In this document: positions 8,170 to 15,884 of the stretch, in pieces
Layout of the letters: each line of letters starts with the position of its first letter
Position numbering within the stretch: position 1 is the first letter of the stretch
Assembly (NCBI GenBank): GCA_963966275.1
Contig: CAWZYQ010000048.1
Span: forward strand, 1 to 24,275
From: UBA10427 sp003500135
GTDB taxonomy: Bacteria > Bacteroidota > Bacteroidia > Cytophagales > Cyclobacteriaceae
Direction of reading: 5' to 3'
Length of the DNA: 24,275 nt
Made by a program: the position numbers and the translations under genes
Notes under the pieces: model-generated
The model's database searches: none
Seen by the model: only the letters and a program-made list of their open reading frames with translations
Told to the model about the DNA's origin: nothing

Positions 8170-8652
8170 TTATAAAAATTTGGCAATGACCGGCATAAGT
8201 TCCTCTAAATACCGTGCATCGACCTCATCAAAACTTGCGAAATTATCACTATCAATGTCTAAAACAAGTTTCACTTCATTTTCTTTAATACAAGGCACTA
8301 CTATTTCCGATTTGGAGCCGCTGCTACAGGCAATATGGCCCGGAAATTCATCAACATTGGGTACTACCAAAGTTTTCTTCTTTTCCCAGGCCGTGCCACA
8401 GACCCCTTTTCCATAATTAATTCTTGTGCAGGCAATAGGGCCCTGAAAAGGACCCAAAACAAGTTGCCCGCCTTTAACGAGATAAAACCCCACCCAGAAA
8501 AACCCAAAGGCTTCCTTTAGCGCTGCGGCTATATTGGAAAGGTTGGCATATGCATCTTCTTCCCCGAAAACCAATGCTTCAATCTGGGGCAAAATTGCCT
8601 GGTATTTTTCTTCTTTCGTTGCCGAATGGTCGATTAATAAGCTTTCTGCCAT
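8170..8652 (-). CDS. msrC: Free methionine-(R)-sulfoxide reductase (GAF domain)
   Basis: 160 aa, a single GAF domain and normal length for fRMsr. It reduces free L-methionine-(R)-sulfoxide to methionine in the cytoplasm. The three family cysteines are present at 75 (IACTR), 85 (GVCGT) and 109 (IACSS). Their spacing of 10 and 24 is the same as E. coli Cys84, Cys94 and Cys118. DIDSDNFASFDEVD near 132-145 is the usual acidic C-terminal stretch. ATG at 8652 overlaps the 3' end of ribD by 19 bases, so the two genes are co-transcribed and probably translationally coupled. Confidence 0.94.
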   Translation of the reverse strand: MAESLLIDHSATKEEKYQAILPQIEALVFGEEDAYANLSNIAAALKEAFGFFWVGFYLVKGGQLVLGPFQGPIACTRINYGKGVCGTAWEKKKTLVVPNVDEFPGHIACSSGSKSEIVVPCIKENEVKLVLDIDSDNFASFDEVDARYLEELMPVIAKFL

Positions 8653-9692
8653 ATGCTTTTTGAGTTCTTATATATCATTAATAAATCATCCATTATATTT
8701 TCATGACCCACCAACTGCTGGCCTTTCAATATTGGGGCCGCAATTCCTTCGCCAAATGTATGCTTTGCCTGAAACACACGAGCCTCATCCCAAAGCTCAA
8801 TCTCAATCAGTGCATTCAGCAAAGCCGCACCACCTTCCACAATGACCGATTGGACCTTTCGATGATGCAGGTCACGCATTACATGTACAAGAAAATCTTC
8901 TTCAGGTCGCTTGATCCAGTGGATATTTTCTTTTTGTGCCTCCTTGCGGACATTGTAGCAGACAGTAGGAATGGCTCCATCAAAAAGCGCCTGGTGGAGC
9001 GGTGTCCTCAGGTTCCGGTCAATGAGGATCCTCAGTGGATCTTTTCCCTTCCATTCCCGGGCATTTAAACGAGGGTTATCATGTATGGCTGTATTGACCC
9101 CTACCATAATGGCATCCTCTTCGGTTCTCCATTTGTGCACCAGCATTCTCGAAAAGCTATTGGAAATCCACTTTGAGTCATTGTTCATTCGGGCAATATA
9201 CCCATCAGCGGTCTCTGCCCATTTTAAAATAATATAGGGCCGCTCCGAATTAAACGATCCAAAAAACCGCTTATTCAATTCCCGGCCCAATTCTTCCATG
9301 AGCCCCGTCTCCACTTCAATTCCCGCCTTTTTAAGCTTGCCAATTCCTCCGCCATTGACCAAAGGATTAGGATCGGTATTGGCGATCACCACTTTTTTTA
9401 CCTGATGCGCCACCAATAAATCTGCACAAGGAGGTGTTTTACCGTGGTGCGCACAGGGCTCCAGGGTGACATATACCGTACTTTCAGGAAGAAGTGATTT
9501 ATCCTTGACCGATTGAATGGCATTCACTTCGGCATGTGCCTCACCGTATTTTCGATGCCAGCCTTCACCAATTATGCGATCGTTATGAACTATTACACAA
9601 CCAACCATGGGATTGGGCGATACCGAACCACGCCCCAAAGCAGCTAATTCGAAAGCCCGTCGCATGTAAATTTCCTGGTGCGCTTCTTTCAT
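8634..9692 (-). CDS. ribD: Bifunctional riboflavin biosynthesis deaminase/reductase
   Basis: 352 aa from the ATG at 9692 (a GTG one codon upstream is also possible). RibD deaminates the pyrimidine produced from GTP by RibA and then reduces its ribosyl side chain, two steps of riboflavin synthesis. The N-terminal cytidine-deaminase-like domain has the zinc site HAE (53-55) and PCAHHGKTPPC with Cys80 and Cys89. The C-terminal reductase domain has WAETADGYIA near 158-167, VGVNTAIHDNPRLNAR near 197-212 and VEGGAALLNA near 307-316. Length is normal. It is divergent from prmC with under 40 bases between the starts. A TATTTTTG box ends 5 bases before the ATG, implying a leaderless or near-leaderless mRNA. 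Confidence 0.95.
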   Translation of the reverse strand: MKEAHQEIYMRRAFELAALGRGSVSPNPMVGCVIVHNDRIIGEGWHRKYGEAHAEVNAIQSVKDKSLLPESTVYVTLEPCAHHGKTPPCADLLVAHQVKKVVIANTDPNPLVNGGGIGKLKKAGIEVETGLMEELGRELNKRFFGSFNSERPYIILKWAETADGYIARMNNDSKWISNSFSRMLVHKWRTEEDAIMVGVNTAIHDNPRLNAREWKGKDPLRILIDRNLRTPLHQALFDGAIPTVCYNVRKEAQKENIHWIKRPEEDFLVHVMRDLHHRKVQSVIVEGGAALLNALIEIELWDEARVFQAKHTFGEGIAAPILKGQQLVGHENIMDDLLMIYKNSKSIWQKAY

Positions 9693-9696
9693 CACG

Positions 9697-9704
9697 CAAA
9701 AATA
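9697..9704 (-). promoter_or_regulatory. Promoter -7 box for ribD
   Basis: TATTTTTG on the minus strand is a perfect TAnnTTTG match. Its final G is at 9697 and the ribD ATG begins at 9692, so transcription starting a few bases downstream would begin at or next to the start codon. Confidence 0.5.
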
Positions 9705-9729
9705 ATCAAGATCTTGCCATTTTTACGGA

Positions 9730-10605
9730 ATGGAACCTAATTTCTCAGAACCAAGTTTGCCTGCTGATATCCGAAATTATGCCGTCCAGCAGATTTCTTC
9801 GATATACGATACGCGCGAATCCCTGTCCATGGTCCATTGGCTCATGGAAGCTATCCTAGATCTCAATCGCAATAAATTGCTGGTTAACGATCCAATTATG
9901 CTGGATAAAAAGGCATGGCAGGTGTTTAAAAATGCCCTTATCCGCTTAAAAAAAAATGAGCCCATCCAGTACATTTTGCAGGAAGCTTATTTTTTTGGGC
10001 GGCGATTTAAGGTAAAACCGGGAGTTTTGGTTCCGAGACCGGAAACGGAGGAATTGGTGCATTGGATATCGCAAAACCTGGTTAAAGACGCAACCATCAT
10101 CGATATTGGCACTGGAAGTGGGTGCATACCGGTTACCCTAAAACTCGAAAAGCCGGATTGGCAGGTGCACGCCATGGATATCAGCAAAATCGCTATTGAC
10201 GTGGCAAAAGAAAATGCGGAGGTCCTCCACTCCGATATCACCTTTCATCAGACCGATATCCTGAAAATGCCGGATTTGGGCCTGCAATTTGATATCATAG
10301 TGAGCAACCCACCCTATGTGCGAAATAGCGAAAAGGGGCAAATGCATAAAAATGTGGTGCAATACGAACCGGAACTTGCCCTTTTTGTTTCTGACGACGA
10401 TCCATTGATATTCTACCAGACCATTGCTAAATGGGCCACCCGTCATCTAAAAAAAGGAGGTCAGCTCTATTTTGAAATCAATGAGGCTTTTGGTATAGAA
10501 GTAAGACTAATTCTCCTTGATCAAGGCTTTCAGGATGTGGAGTTACGAAGGGATCTTCAATATAAGGACCGCATGATTAAGGGGGTTTGGACCAAGCATT
10601 TGTAA
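9730..10605 (+). CDS. prmC: Peptide chain release factor N5-glutamine methyltransferase
   Basis: 291 aa, normal length. PrmC (HemK) methylates the glutamine of the GGQ motif in release factors RF1 and RF2. The N-terminal helical domain (about 1-95) includes EPIQYILQEAYFFGRRF at 77-93, the family stretch before the catalytic domain, then VLVPRPETEELV at 99-110. The SAM-binding glycine loop DIGTGSGCIPVTL is at 125-137 and the substrate-glutamine-binding NPPYV at 193-197. The ATG at 9730 keeps the conserved N-terminal helices, so I prefer it to later ATGs. The gene is divergent from ribD and is followed by an AT-rich gap with no clear terminator. Confidence 0.95.
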   Translation: MEPNFSEPSLPADIRNYAVQQISSIYDTRESLSMVHWLMEAILDLNRNKLLVNDPIMLDKKAWQVFKNALIRLKKNEPIQYILQEAYFFGRRFKVKPGVLVPRPETEELVHWISQNLVKDATIIDIGTGSGCIPVTLKLEKPDWQVHAMDISKIAIDVAKENAEVLHSDITFHQTDILKMPDLGLQFDIIVSNPPYVRNSEKGQMHKNVVQYEPELALFVSDDDPLIFYQTIAKWATRHLKKGGQLYFEINEAFGIEVRLILLDQGFQDVELRRDLQYKDRMIKGVWTKHL

Positions 10606-11072
10606 TGTTCCGGAAGTGTGTAAATCGGTTGTAACTCTTAGAAAGAGAAAATACCGAATCCATTTGGCAAAATTTTATTTTCAAAATTTGGCCTTCATAC
10701 TCCATTATTACTAAAAAACCCAGCCGGTCATTTATTTATCATTTTATAACATTTTATTATTATTATAGTATATATATTAACTATTGTAATATTTTTATTT
10801 ATTTATGTAATAGTAATTGTATTTATTGAACAATTTTTATTTGTTTTTTTAATACTTCTAAATATTATTAATAATTAACTATATTGCATTGTATATTTAT
10901 TTTTACTTATTATAATACAACTACTAATCACTGTAATACAACAATAATTATTTATAGCATTTTTATATATCATAAAATAATTTTAATTATACTTTCATAT
11001 AATTTTATTTATTGATTTATTATTACTACTTTGCATTAACAAAACAAATATGGTGATCAACGTTGAAGTGAT
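10606..11072. other. Gene-free region with a 300-bp extremely AT-rich core
   Basis: No coding frame of note is present. By hand count the core 10741-11040 has about 36 G or C in 300 bases (near 12%), far below the flanking genes, which look close to 40-45%. It is dominated by runs such as TTATTTATT and TATATATA. An 8-base direct repeat AATACAAC occurs at 10914-10921 and 10935-10942, 21 bases apart. A partial -7 box (ACTTTG, near 11028-11034) lies before the regulator gene. A role as a bent or silenced promoter region for the downstream XRE gene is possible. Confidence 0.8.
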
Positions 11073-11432
11073 ATGTTTATTCTAAACCTTCAACCTATTT
11101 TGGAAGCAAGAGGGATCAGACGCCCTTTCACCTTTTATCGTAAATGTGGTTTTACGTATGCTATTGCTTCCAAAATTTCAAGAGGGGATGTCAAGACACT
11201 CCGCCTGGATCATCTTGAACGGTTGTGCATGCACCTGAAGTGCCAGCCCAACGACATAATTGAGTGGGTGCCGGACGAGGATTATTCGATTGATCAGGAT
11301 CATCCGGTTTGGGAATTAAAAAGAGGTACCGAAGAGTACGTCGATATCGGGCAGTTAATGCAGGATTTGCCCATTGATAAGTTAAAGGAAATTCAAGATG
11401 CTATTAAGCAGATAGCAAGGAAGAAAAACTGA
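11073..11432 (+). CDS. XRE/Cro-type helix-turn-helix regulator
   Basis: 119 aa. Residues about 5-66 form a Cro/C1-type helix-turn-helix: TFYRKCGFTYAIASKISRG (about 19-37), then LRLDHLERLCMHLKCQPNDII, which resembles the C-terminal helices of XRE DNA-binding domains (small basic regulators of this type often have the ending CTPNDLL). The tail after about residue 70 is acidic and ends in a predicted amphipathic helix (LKEIQDAIKQIARKKN), which may mediate dimerisation. An earlier ATG at 11050 is in another frame and stops quickly. The gene stands alone behind the AT-rich region. Its targets are not evident, and autoregulation is only a guess. Confidence 0.85.
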   Translation: MFILNLQPILEARGIRRPFTFYRKCGFTYAIASKISRGDVKTLRLDHLERLCMHLKCQPNDIIEWVPDEDYSIDQDHPVWELKRGTEEYVDIGQLMQDLPIDKLKEIQDAIKQIARKKN

Positions 11433-11476
11433 TTTAGCAACATTCGCCTTATTTCATAATCTATTGTTACTTATTG

Positions 11477-11505
11477 AAAAATGCCGGTGCGCCGGCATTT
11501 TTTTA
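11477..11505. terminator. Bidirectional intrinsic terminator
   Basis: ATGCCGG (11481-11487), loop TGCG, then CCGGCAT (11492-11498), flanked by an A-run on the left and a T-run on the right. It separates the convergent XRE regulator (plus) and the TPK-like gene (minus). Confidence 0.9.
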
Positions 11506-12093
11506 TATGACCCTTTCCCAGAACCAATCTCCCTTAGCGCCATTGTATTTTACCAGGCCTTCACAGGTATTTTCAACCTCAATCTCTTTAGCCACTTCAA
11601 TTACCTTTTCTCTTTGCAAATCGGGAAGTGATAATTTTGCCGCGTTGGCGCCCTTATGTTCAACGCGAAAAACACTCCCTTCCGGCAGCCATTTTTCAAA
11701 ACGATTTTGTTGTAGCCTAATTCCCTTTTCTGATCCTCTCATCAGATATAAAGGTATTTCGGTAAAATGAGGCGGAGCAACATCGAACCAGTACATCTCC
11801 GATACTTTTTTGCGCTGAAGGTAGGACTTTAACTCTTTATGATCTCCAGGAATTACATCATAAGGGGCATAAATTGACAGCTCATCCTTCCTTTTATCAA
11901 AAAAATCGCTATCAACCCAAAAAGCATCTACCTTGATATGCCAGCGATCTGTCCAGTCAAATGCATCTTCATGAACGATCACCAGCGGACTCCACTCGAG
12001 CAGTTGTCCTACCATTTCATATTGAATGGCATCCGGATTAACCAGCACGACGGCCGGTTCCTGATTTTCTCTAATGACATGGTGCGACGACAT
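11503..12093 (-). CDS. Thiamine pyrophosphokinase-like protein, catalytic motifs apparently lost
   Basis: 196 aa. The N-terminus (MSSHHVIRENQEPAVVLVN and QLLEWSP at 30-36) and the segment FEKWLPEGS (132-140) resemble the thiamine pyrophosphokinase (ThiN) form found in Bacteroidota. The motifs expected for catalysis are not visible: the GDFDS-type acidic loop is replaced by WVDSDF (59-64), and neither the NKTD-like nor the RxDHT-like stretch is present. The middle is also shorter than in the enzyme as I recall it. It follows the thiamine-riboswitch-controlled TonB receptor gene, which supports a thiamine-related role, perhaps binding or regulation. An intrinsic terminator lies between the two, so expression may rely on read-through. 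The family assignment is from recalled sequence and should be treated as moderate. Confidence 0.6.
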   Translation of the reverse strand: MSSHHVIRENQEPAVVLVNPDAIQYEMVGQLLEWSPLVIVHEDAFDWTDRWHIKVDAFWVDSDFFDKRKDELSIYAPYDVIPGDHKELKSYLQRKKVSEMYWFDVAPPHFTEIPLYLMRGSEKGIRLQQNRFEKWLPEGSVFRVEHKGANAAKLSLPDLQREKVIEVAKEIEVENTCEGLVKYNGAKGDWFWERVI

Positions 12094-12107
12094 GGCTGCT
12101 ATTATAC

Positions 12108-12135
12108 AAAAAAGCCCCCGGATTTTACCGGAGGC
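12108..12135 (-). terminator. Intrinsic terminator after the TonB receptor gene
   Basis: On the minus strand GCCTCCGG, a 6-base loop and CCGGGGGC form an 8-bp stem with one mismatch-like position, followed by six Ts. The T-run ends only about 14 bases before the ATG of the TPK-like gene. Confidence 0.85.
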
Positions 12136-12171
12136 CTGAAAAATTTACGATTATGAACCTAAAGACTTTCC

Positions 12172-14481
12172 TTAAAACCTAACGATCAATGTGCCAAATA
12201 TATTAAATGGCGGCTGTACCAGGTAGCCCGGCTCATTGCCCACCGGCACACCGTAGGTGTAATACAGTTCATCGGTCAGGTTGTTGAGCGCAAGACTGAA
12301 GCTGTGTTTGCCCATTTGGTACGATATGCGGCTGTCAAGCACAAAAAAGCCCGGCATTACAAAACTCGGATCGTTGGTGGGCTCCAGAAACGATTCGCTA
12401 ACCAGACGACCCGTTACATCGATAGTCAGGTCACGGGTCACGCGGAAGGCCAAAGTACCGTTCCCAATCCATTCCGGGCTTAGTACGGGTGTTACATTTT
12501 CATACACCGTTTGCTCATCATCGGGTGCATAGGTAGCTATTTCGCTATCCATATAGGTTAGGTTTCCGCGAAAAGACAGCCAGGACATCGCGTTCCAGTC
12601 CCAATCAATTTCCAGTCCCGTCCGGTAGCTTTCCGGCACGTTTTTTCGCAACTGAACAAAGCCTTCAACTACTGTCTCGCCAATGGGTGCAATTTCGTTA
12701 TCAAAGTCCATGTAGAAGAAGTTGGCTAAAATTCTCAGATTCGATTTTTGCAGCCGGTAACCAATTTCCAGGTCATTGACAAATTCAGGCTGAACTGAGT
12801 TTTGATCAGTGACAAACGGGTAATTATCGGCTGTAAGCTGGAAACCTCCGAAAATATCTACCTTTGTCGGTTCACGACCACTCCGTCCGAAACTGGCATA
12901 GACGCTGTTTTCCGTATTCAATTGATAGTTTACCCCCACCCTTGGATTGAGGAAAAACCAGTCCCATACAATATCATCGCTTGGAAAACCAAGGTAAGCC
13001 TCATCGGGCTCAATGGTCATTTTAACCGAACGCATCTGAAGATCGCCATAGAAGTTAAAACCGCCTGCCTGGTAAGAGGTTTTCACAAAAGCGCTGATCT
13101 CATCTTTTCTGGACGATTCGTCATAATATGGATTATTATAATCAGGTACGATTTGTTCCTGATTATTTCTATGGAAAGTGTAGGCATGCACCCCACCATT
13201 AAGCGTCAGGGATTCATCCCTGGAGTTCCATGAAATATTGGAAAGTATACCAAAGTGATCATTTTGTAAAGGATAATTGATTTGCGTAAATCTGGAAACC
13301 GTATCCGCAGGATCGTTTGTGTCTCCGGTATACAGGATATCCTGCGTATCGTATCCAAACGGAAATGAGCCTCCCGCCCCACCATAATATGCGGTGGACG
13401 CAATACTGAGTTGATTATTGAAAATGTGCGTATGTTCCAGTTTTAGCATCCATTGACCAAAATCGTCCACATCGTTGGGCGATAGCGGATTCGTTCGGGG
13501 ATCATCCTGAATGATGGATTCTGCTACCGGCAAATAGGCCAGTTCATTTTGTGACTGCCCTTTGAACCCGGTCAGTTTAAACACATCTTTTTCTCCAAAA
13601 TGGGCCCCGGAAAAGAAAAATGAGTAAGAATCAGTGCCACTATGGTATTTATATCCGTCGGAATGGATCATGGAAATGCGGCTATAAAAGGCAAAGTCAT
13701 TGTCCATGCGTCCGGTGTGGACCTCAGCGCTACCCCGCCAGGTGTTAAATGAGCCGCTATTTAGTTGTAATTCCACGGAAGGCTCCGGTCGGTTCAATTC
13801 AATAGATTCATAATTGATTGATCCCGCATAGGATGCCGTTCCGTTTGTGCTTGTGCCTACGCCGCGCTGTACCTGGAAGGACTCTACACTATTGCCGAAA
13901 TCAGTGAAATTGGAGAAAAACACGCCCTGGTCGATCATGTCGTTGAGGGGTACACCATCGAGGGTTATGTTGATGCGCGTTTGGTCAATACCACGCAAAC
14001 GCATTTGACCATAGTTGGTATAGTTGGTACCTGATTCGGAATATGCCACAATAGAGGGCGTCAATCTCTCCGCCAGAAAAAGTGCATCCTGCCCAATGTA
14101 TATTTCTTCAATTTCTTTTTTTGAAACCGTTTTTTGCGTTACAGGTGTTCGCTCGGTACCTCTGATACCCTTGATGATCACCTCCTCCATTTGCTGAGGC
14201 GCCAGGTTGACTTCAAAATTGCTTTCACCTTTCCAGTTGTAGATTTGTGTTTGGTAGCCTACATAACTGATTTTTAATTCTGCCGGAATAGATTCCACTT
14301 CAATTTTAAAGCTTCCTTCGGCATCGGTCAAAGTACCATCACCTGTTTGGTTGGCGACCACCGTTGCTCCTACAAGTAAAGCTCCGGTTTCCGCATCCTT
14401 GACAACACCTTCCGCTACTTCTTGTGCAAAAGCACTGTTGAAAATCAAAAATACCCAAAGGGTTAATACTAATTTTTGCAT
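12172..14481 (-). CDS. TonB-dependent outer-membrane receptor, probably for thiamine or a precursor
   Basis: 769 aa from the ATG at 14481; the frame runs 14 codons further up but the signal peptide MQKLVLTLWVFLIFNSAFAQ fixes this start. Order of parts: signal peptide 1-20; carboxypeptidase-regulatory-like domain about 22-105 (EGVVKDAETGALLVGATV); plug about 110-235, with LRGIDQTRINITLDGVPLND; then a 22-strand-type barrel ending in aromatic F (NIFGTLIVRF). Substrate specificity is inferred from regulation: a TPP riboswitch lies 55 bases upstream of the ATG, and thiamine-regulated TonB receptors are known in Bacteroidetes. No SusD partner is present. An intrinsic terminator follows the stop codon. 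Confidence 0.93.
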   Translation of the reverse strand: MQKLVLTLWVFLIFNSAFAQEVAEGVVKDAETGALLVGATVVANQTGDGTLTDAEGSFKIEVESIPAELKISYVGYQTQIYNWKGESNFEVNLAPQQMEEVIIKGIRGTERTPVTQKTVSKKEIEEIYIGQDALFLAERLTPSIVAYSESGTNYTNYGQMRLRGIDQTRINITLDGVPLNDMIDQGVFFSNFTDFGNSVESFQVQRGVGTSTNGTASYAGSINYESIELNRPEPSVELQLNSGSFNTWRGSAEVHTGRMDNDFAFYSRISMIHSDGYKYHSGTDSYSFFFSGAHFGEKDVFKLTGFKGQSQNELAYLPVAESIIQDDPRTNPLSPNDVDDFGQWMLKLEHTHIFNNQLSIASTAYYGGAGGSFPFGYDTQDILYTGDTNDPADTVSRFTQINYPLQNDHFGILSNISWNSRDESLTLNGGVHAYTFHRNNQEQIVPDYNNPYYDESSRKDEISAFVKTSYQAGGFNFYGDLQMRSVKMTIEPDEAYLGFPSDDIVWDWFFLNPRVGVNYQLNTENSVYASFGRSGREPTKVDIFGGFQLTADNYPFVTDQNSVQPEFVNDLEIGYRLQKSNLRILANFFYMDFDNEIAPIGETVVEGFVQLRKNVPESYRTGLEIDWDWNAMSWLSFRGNLTYMDSEIATYAPDDEQTVYENVTPVLSPEWIGNGTLAFRVTRDLTIDVTGRLVSESFLEPTNDPSFVMPGFFVLDSRISYQMGKHSFSLALNNLTDELYYTYGVPVGNEPGYLVQPPFNIFGTLIVRF

Positions 14482-14535
14482 CGTGTTTATTGTTTTAAAA
14501 ATACTACAATTGGTGCGGGGCACACCGTTTATTCA

Positions 14536-14610
14536 TCCTCCCTGCGGCAGCATTACCTGCATCAGGTATTGTGGGTATGATCTCAGCCCGTACTGTTGAG
14601 GCACCCCAAA
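14536..14610 (-). promoter_or_regulatory. TPP riboswitch (THI element) 1
   Basis: The minus strand reads GGGGTGCC, a variable P3 arm, CTGAGATCATACCC, then ACCTGATGCAGGTAATGC and GCAGGGA, the conserved THI-box segments in the right order. It begins just after the stop codon of the upstream THI5-like gene and ends about 55 bases before the TonB receptor ATG. A short GC hairpin (14512-14526) lies between aptamer and gene with no immediate T-run, so control may be at translation rather than termination. Confidence 0.93.
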
Positions 14611-14612
14611 TT

Positions 14613-15542
14613 TTAGTTTATCAAATACTCGTTGGTAAATAATTTCTGTGATTCGATTTTCTTTTTTTCCTCACCTGAAATATGTCTGTTTTCATGCATC
14701 CAGTTTAGAAAAGCATCAAACTTTTGGTGGCTCATCAAGCCCCAGTGATCATCTGCATTTAAAAAAGCCAGCGCTATGTTTTTTATGGCCAGGTCAATCA
14801 GTTCATCATCGTTGAAATTGGGATGATCGACATGCCTGCAAAGAAAACGACCCGCCATCAGCGGTTCAGCTGCTGCAATTTTGTACCCTTCTGCGGCAAT
14901 GGTCAGGAAGGTGCGGATCAGCTCTTTTTTTTCTTCTGATAAATGCTTTTGGGCGTACATTAGGGAAGAGTAGCCATAAGGCACTTCATAATCCTCCAGC
15001 TTGAAAACGTTGAGGTTAATGCCTTTTTTGCGTGCCACCTGACCTTCCCAGGGCACAAAAACCCAGCATACATCGCCTTTACTTTGCTCAAAAGCGCCCC
15101 ATACGGAAAGCCTTGGCGGATTTTCCATTTCAAAAGCGCCTTCACCACCATCTTTTTGGATCATGGTTTTGAGTAAATCCTTTTCCAGCGGTGTATTATA
15201 GCCCAGATAAAGCTTTCCGTCTAGTTGCAAAGGACGATCAATACCACTATCAGACTTTACCACGAAAGCGCTTGTTTCTTGTTGCATGATGGTCGCCACA
15301 GCCCGTAATTGCTGTTTTTCAAGACTGTCGAAATAGAACAAATGTTCGGTTGGCCCGATGCTCAGGTCAACTTCCCCATCCAAAAGGCGGGCCATTGGTT
15401 TTTTGGTATAATTGTCGATTTCCGTGGAGATCAGCTCAAGATCGATGCCGGCATCTTCGAAGTTGCCCTGGTGAAGCGCATATAAAACTCCGGCATGAAT
15501 TACGTTTGGACTCCAGTCTAATGCTATTTTAAGTTGCTTCAT
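14613..15542 (-). CDS. THI5/NMT1-like protein without signal peptide, TPP-riboswitch controlled
   Basis: 309 aa of the periplasmic-binding-protein fold in the THI5/NMT1 family (thiamine pyrimidine precursor binding or HMP-P synthesis). The signature IALDWSPNVIHAGVLYAL (6-23) and GVDLSIG-like segment GEVDLSIGPTEH (56-67) are clear. The protein starts directly with the domain and has no Sec or lipoprotein signal, unlike ThiY, and no ThiXZ transporter genes adjoin. His67 falls where yeast THI5 has its donor His66 in a by-eye alignment. The yeast PLP lysine (Lys62) is a glycine here, and the CCCFC motif is replaced by YGYSS (about 191-195). A TPP riboswitch lies upstream. Either a cytoplasmic precursor-binding protein or a divergent HMP-P synthase is possible. 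Confidence 0.85.
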   Translation of the reverse strand: MKQLKIALDWSPNVIHAGVLYALHQGNFEDAGIDLELISTEIDNYTKKPMARLLDGEVDLSIGPTEHLFYFDSLEKQQLRAVATIMQQETSAFVVKSDSGIDRPLQLDGKLYLGYNTPLEKDLLKTMIQKDGGEGAFEMENPPRLSVWGAFEQSKGDVCWVFVPWEGQVARKKGINLNVFKLEDYEVPYGYSSLMYAQKHLSEEKKELIRTFLTIAAEGYKIAAAEPLMAGRFLCRHVDHPNFNDDELIDLAIKNIALAFLNADDHWGLMSHQKFDAFLNWMHENRHISGEEKKKIESQKLFTNEYLIN

Positions 15543-15617
15543 TTTTCTTGTCAGTTTTGATTCGAAAAATGAGGCGCGAAAAGAAAGGAAAATTGTCTGA
15601 GACAGGAAACTCCTCTA

Positions 15618-15684
15618 TCCCTACGCCGGCATTACCCGGATCAGGTTATGTGGGTATGATCTCAGCCTTTCAGGCACCCCAAAG
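15618..15684 (-). promoter_or_regulatory. TPP riboswitch (THI element) 2
   Basis: On the minus strand: GGGGTGCC, GGCTGAGATCATACCC, then ACCTGATCCGGGTAATGCC and GCGTAGGGA. All conserved TPP-aptamer segments are intact. It sits in the leader of the THI5-like gene, about 75 bases before its ATG, directly after a Bacteroidota promoter. Confidence 0.95.
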
Positions 15685-15691
15685 TTGTTCA

Positions 15692-15723
15692 CAAAGGTAA
15701 CAGCAATTTATGCTATTTAGCAA
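15692..15723 (-). promoter_or_regulatory. Promoter of the thiamine operon
   Basis: TACCTTTG (15699-15692) is a perfect TAnnTTTG -7 box, with TTG (15723-15721) as the -33 element 21 bases upstream. It would start transcription just before riboswitch 2. Confidence 0.75.
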
Positions 15724-15884
15724 CGTAACATGTGAAAACTTTTATTGTTTGGGAGGAAATTTAAAAGAAAATTTATCGGTTTTTCCAGGTTTTGAAAACT
15801 ATGCTGGTAGGCGCTTTTGCCAACACAATAATCGAATGGCTTTTATTATGTTGAAGTCTTTTGATGCTTTTTTGTTTCGATTAG

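Noticed and set aside
10741..11040. AT-rich region as a chromosomal replication origin
   Set aside because: I found no DnaA-box-like TTATCCACA motifs and no dnaA, dnaN or gidA neighbours.
11050..11085. ATG at 11050 as start of the XRE regulator
   Set aside because: It is in a different frame and reaches a stop after 11 codons.
12802..13233. 143-codon plus-strand frame
   Set aside because: Antisense to the TonB receptor barrel; no recognisable domain.
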